Shown in pieces: positions 60,980 to 64,000 of a stretch of 64,000 nt of DNA. Source of the DNA: Maylandia zebra (Eukaryota > Chordata > Actinopteri > Cichliformes > Cichlidae); NCBI RefSeq assembly GCF_041146795.1, contig NC_135175.1, positions 25,251,075-25,315,074 of the forward strand, given 5' to 3'. The notes under the pieces were generated by a model that had not been told where the DNA came from, searched no databases, and worked only from the letters and a program-made list of their open reading frames with translations. A program made the position numbers and the translations under genes. How positions within the stretch are numbered: the first letter of the stretch is position 1; each line of letters opens with the position of its first letter.

Positions 60980-61017
60980 CTTTCTGACAACGAAGAGGTG
61001 GAGAGACTGATAATTGT

Positions 61018-61279
61018 GCTGAAATGAGCAGAAGAGGCTGAGAATTGTGCTGATAAGAGGTGAATAAGAAGAATTTCTGCTGAAAAGAGTTTAATCAGCA
61101 CAATTTCTGCTGAAAAGAGTTGAATGAGCAGAATTTCTGCTGAAAAGAGGTTTTTTGCTGAAAACAGCTTAAAAAGCTTGGATTTGTGCTGAAAACATCA
61201 GAAAAAACTGAAAATTGTGCTGATAAGCGGTGAAAAAGCTGAAATTTGTGTTGAAAAGAGTTAAAAAAGTTTAACTGTT
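61018..61279. repeat. 30-31-bp minisatellite, about eight units
   Basis: Units begin GCTGAAAAGAG or close variants and end AATTTCT or AATTTGT. Lengths read as 31, 30, 30, 30, 49, 31, 31 and 30 bases. The middle units are most alike. The array lies between the two tRNA-like modules. Confidence 0.75.
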
Positions 61280-61290
61280 AAGTGAAAGAA

Positions 61291-61365
61291 ATGTTGCCAC
61301 AACCTGGATTTGAACCCGGGCCTCCCTCTCTGAGAACGGCTGCTTATCTCACTGAGCTAAAACAT
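61291..61365 (-). repeat. tRNA-like module 2 (75 nt)
   Basis: The minus strand carries A-box-like TTAGCTCAGTGAGATAAGC and B-box-like GGGTTCAAATCC and closes with ATGTT/AACAT. It is a diverged relative of module 1 in the same orientation. Confidence 0.55.
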
Positions 61366-62439
61366 GGCTCAGCCAAGCAAGCAAAACTTGTGATCACACT
61401 GATAATGTGGTCCTATTCAGCAAAATGGGCCAAAAAATGACATAAAAAGCTTAATATCTTTCGGCATCCACACAACTAACTGACAGAATCTGGGGTCTGG
61501 TGTCAACTGGCATAGTTCCACCTGCTGAATACAATAATAAATTTTTGTTAGCAGCTGCACAGTTCACACAACACTAATGTTTGCTGTCAGATGCTTACTA
61601 AACACCTCATTGTAATGTTTCATCCCAGGTTTGTACTGTTGCACTCAGTTTAGTCACACACCCAATCATTGTACTTAGCTTGTAAAATAAAAATGTTTGA
61701 GATTGCTGTCATGTATTTGACAAAGCCAGTTTGTTCCATTGAAGCAGGCGTGCGTGTATGTCTAGGTGCAAGCTTCACATACATCAGAAACAAGAAACTC
61801 CGTCTGTTAGTCTCCGCTCATTTGCAACATTCTATTCACTTGTGTTATGATCAAATGATCTTTCCCTGATCTAATAACAATCAACTAATTTATATATCAA
61901 TTCTTAACCAACTAAGTTGACAGGAAAAGATGAGGTAAACTGGTTTGCAATTTTTAATCATTCCTGCATCATATTTAGATGAGGCCCACAGGCTGTCAGA
62001 CACCAGTGCATGAGAGGAGTCTGCACAGGGTGTGACCTGCAATAAACAATTAAACCACCATTTTCAACTGAGCGAACACAGTGAACAGTATAACAATAGA
62101 CAGCATAACTGTTTTATAAGCATTCAGTTTTAGGGAGAACAACATTTTTGGCTCCTCCCTGACTTGCCAGTCACACGTTCTGTTACAATTGCGCACAAGT
62201 CTGCCCAGGTCTTCCCACCTGCAGTCAGTAGACCCAGTAAGGGAAATGTGTGGGGTGAATGCATCCATACAACTATTTTGTTCTTCAGTGAGTGAAATCA
62301 CAAGCACAGCAAATGTAAAGCTTCAAAATAAATATTTCACAGTTAGTTTATCATTTTCAACTCTGTGTCTGTGAAGGTACTATGTCATCAAGGTCATCGT
62401 AGTCACTCCCTAATTTATAGCCAAAGTATTCACTCATTG
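61366..62439. other. No gene recognised
   Basis: Spacer between the tRNA-like composite and the L2-type LINE; no exon or confident repeat seen. Confidence 0.35.

Positions 62440-64000
<1,561 letters not shown>

Noticed and set aside
60906-61365. Functional tRNA genes
   Set aside because: A and B boxes are present, but the acceptor and anticodon arms do not fold properly; they look like tRNA-derived repeats.

Overview
The window looks like nuclear DNA of a ray-finned (probably percomorph teleost) fish. The split vertebrate genes use GT-AG introns, the main gene is a clear SLC4A2 orthologue, a lily-type lectin of the kind known from fish mucus is present, and the gaps are full of teleost-type LINEs, hAT, piggyBac and Tc1-like elements and LTR fragments. 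The species cannot be fixed from the sequence.

Layout. 1-13.8 kb holds no host exon I can prove and is mostly mobile DNA. It contains a young full-length LINE (712-4061, minus) inside an old RTE fragment, a piggyBac-type element inside a hAT-type element (6349-7499), another RTE fragment (8830-9605), an L2 LINE (9941-12472) and a further RTE piece. 14.07-31.13 kb is slc4a2 (anion exchanger AE2) on the plus strand, 22 coding exons and 1212 codons, with a 3'UTR to about 32.9 kb. At 33.76-34.18 kb lies a broken intronless copy of the first 138 codons of cdk1.

37.9-55.3 kb is a tandem array of four rarres2 (chemerin)-like genes, all plus strand, each with a signal peptide and a cystatin-type cysteine pattern. 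Copy A keeps six cysteines at spacings that match human chemerin almost exactly. Copies B, C and D share a Cys-to-Tyr change at the sixth position. Copy C has lost the exon 2/intron 2 junction by a deletion that leaves a fused in-frame exon. Copy D carries a 2.2-kb LINE in intron 3. Shared flanks show that B, C and D arose by segmental duplication. Next comes a small mannose-binding lily-type lectin gene (56.4-57.3 kb). Chemerins and such lectins are both associated with innate or mucosal defence, so 37.9-57.3 kb reads as a small secreted-defence cluster beside a housekeeping transporter; this is inference.

57.3-64 kb is gene-poor. It has a Tc1-like remnant with a 203-bp MITE, two related LTR-like fragments, a composite of two 74/75-nt tRNA-like modules around a 30-bp minisatellite, and the 5' part of an L2-type LINE that runs off the window. 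The LINE's ORF1 is interrupted by one LTR-like fragment flanked by a 62-bp direct duplication.
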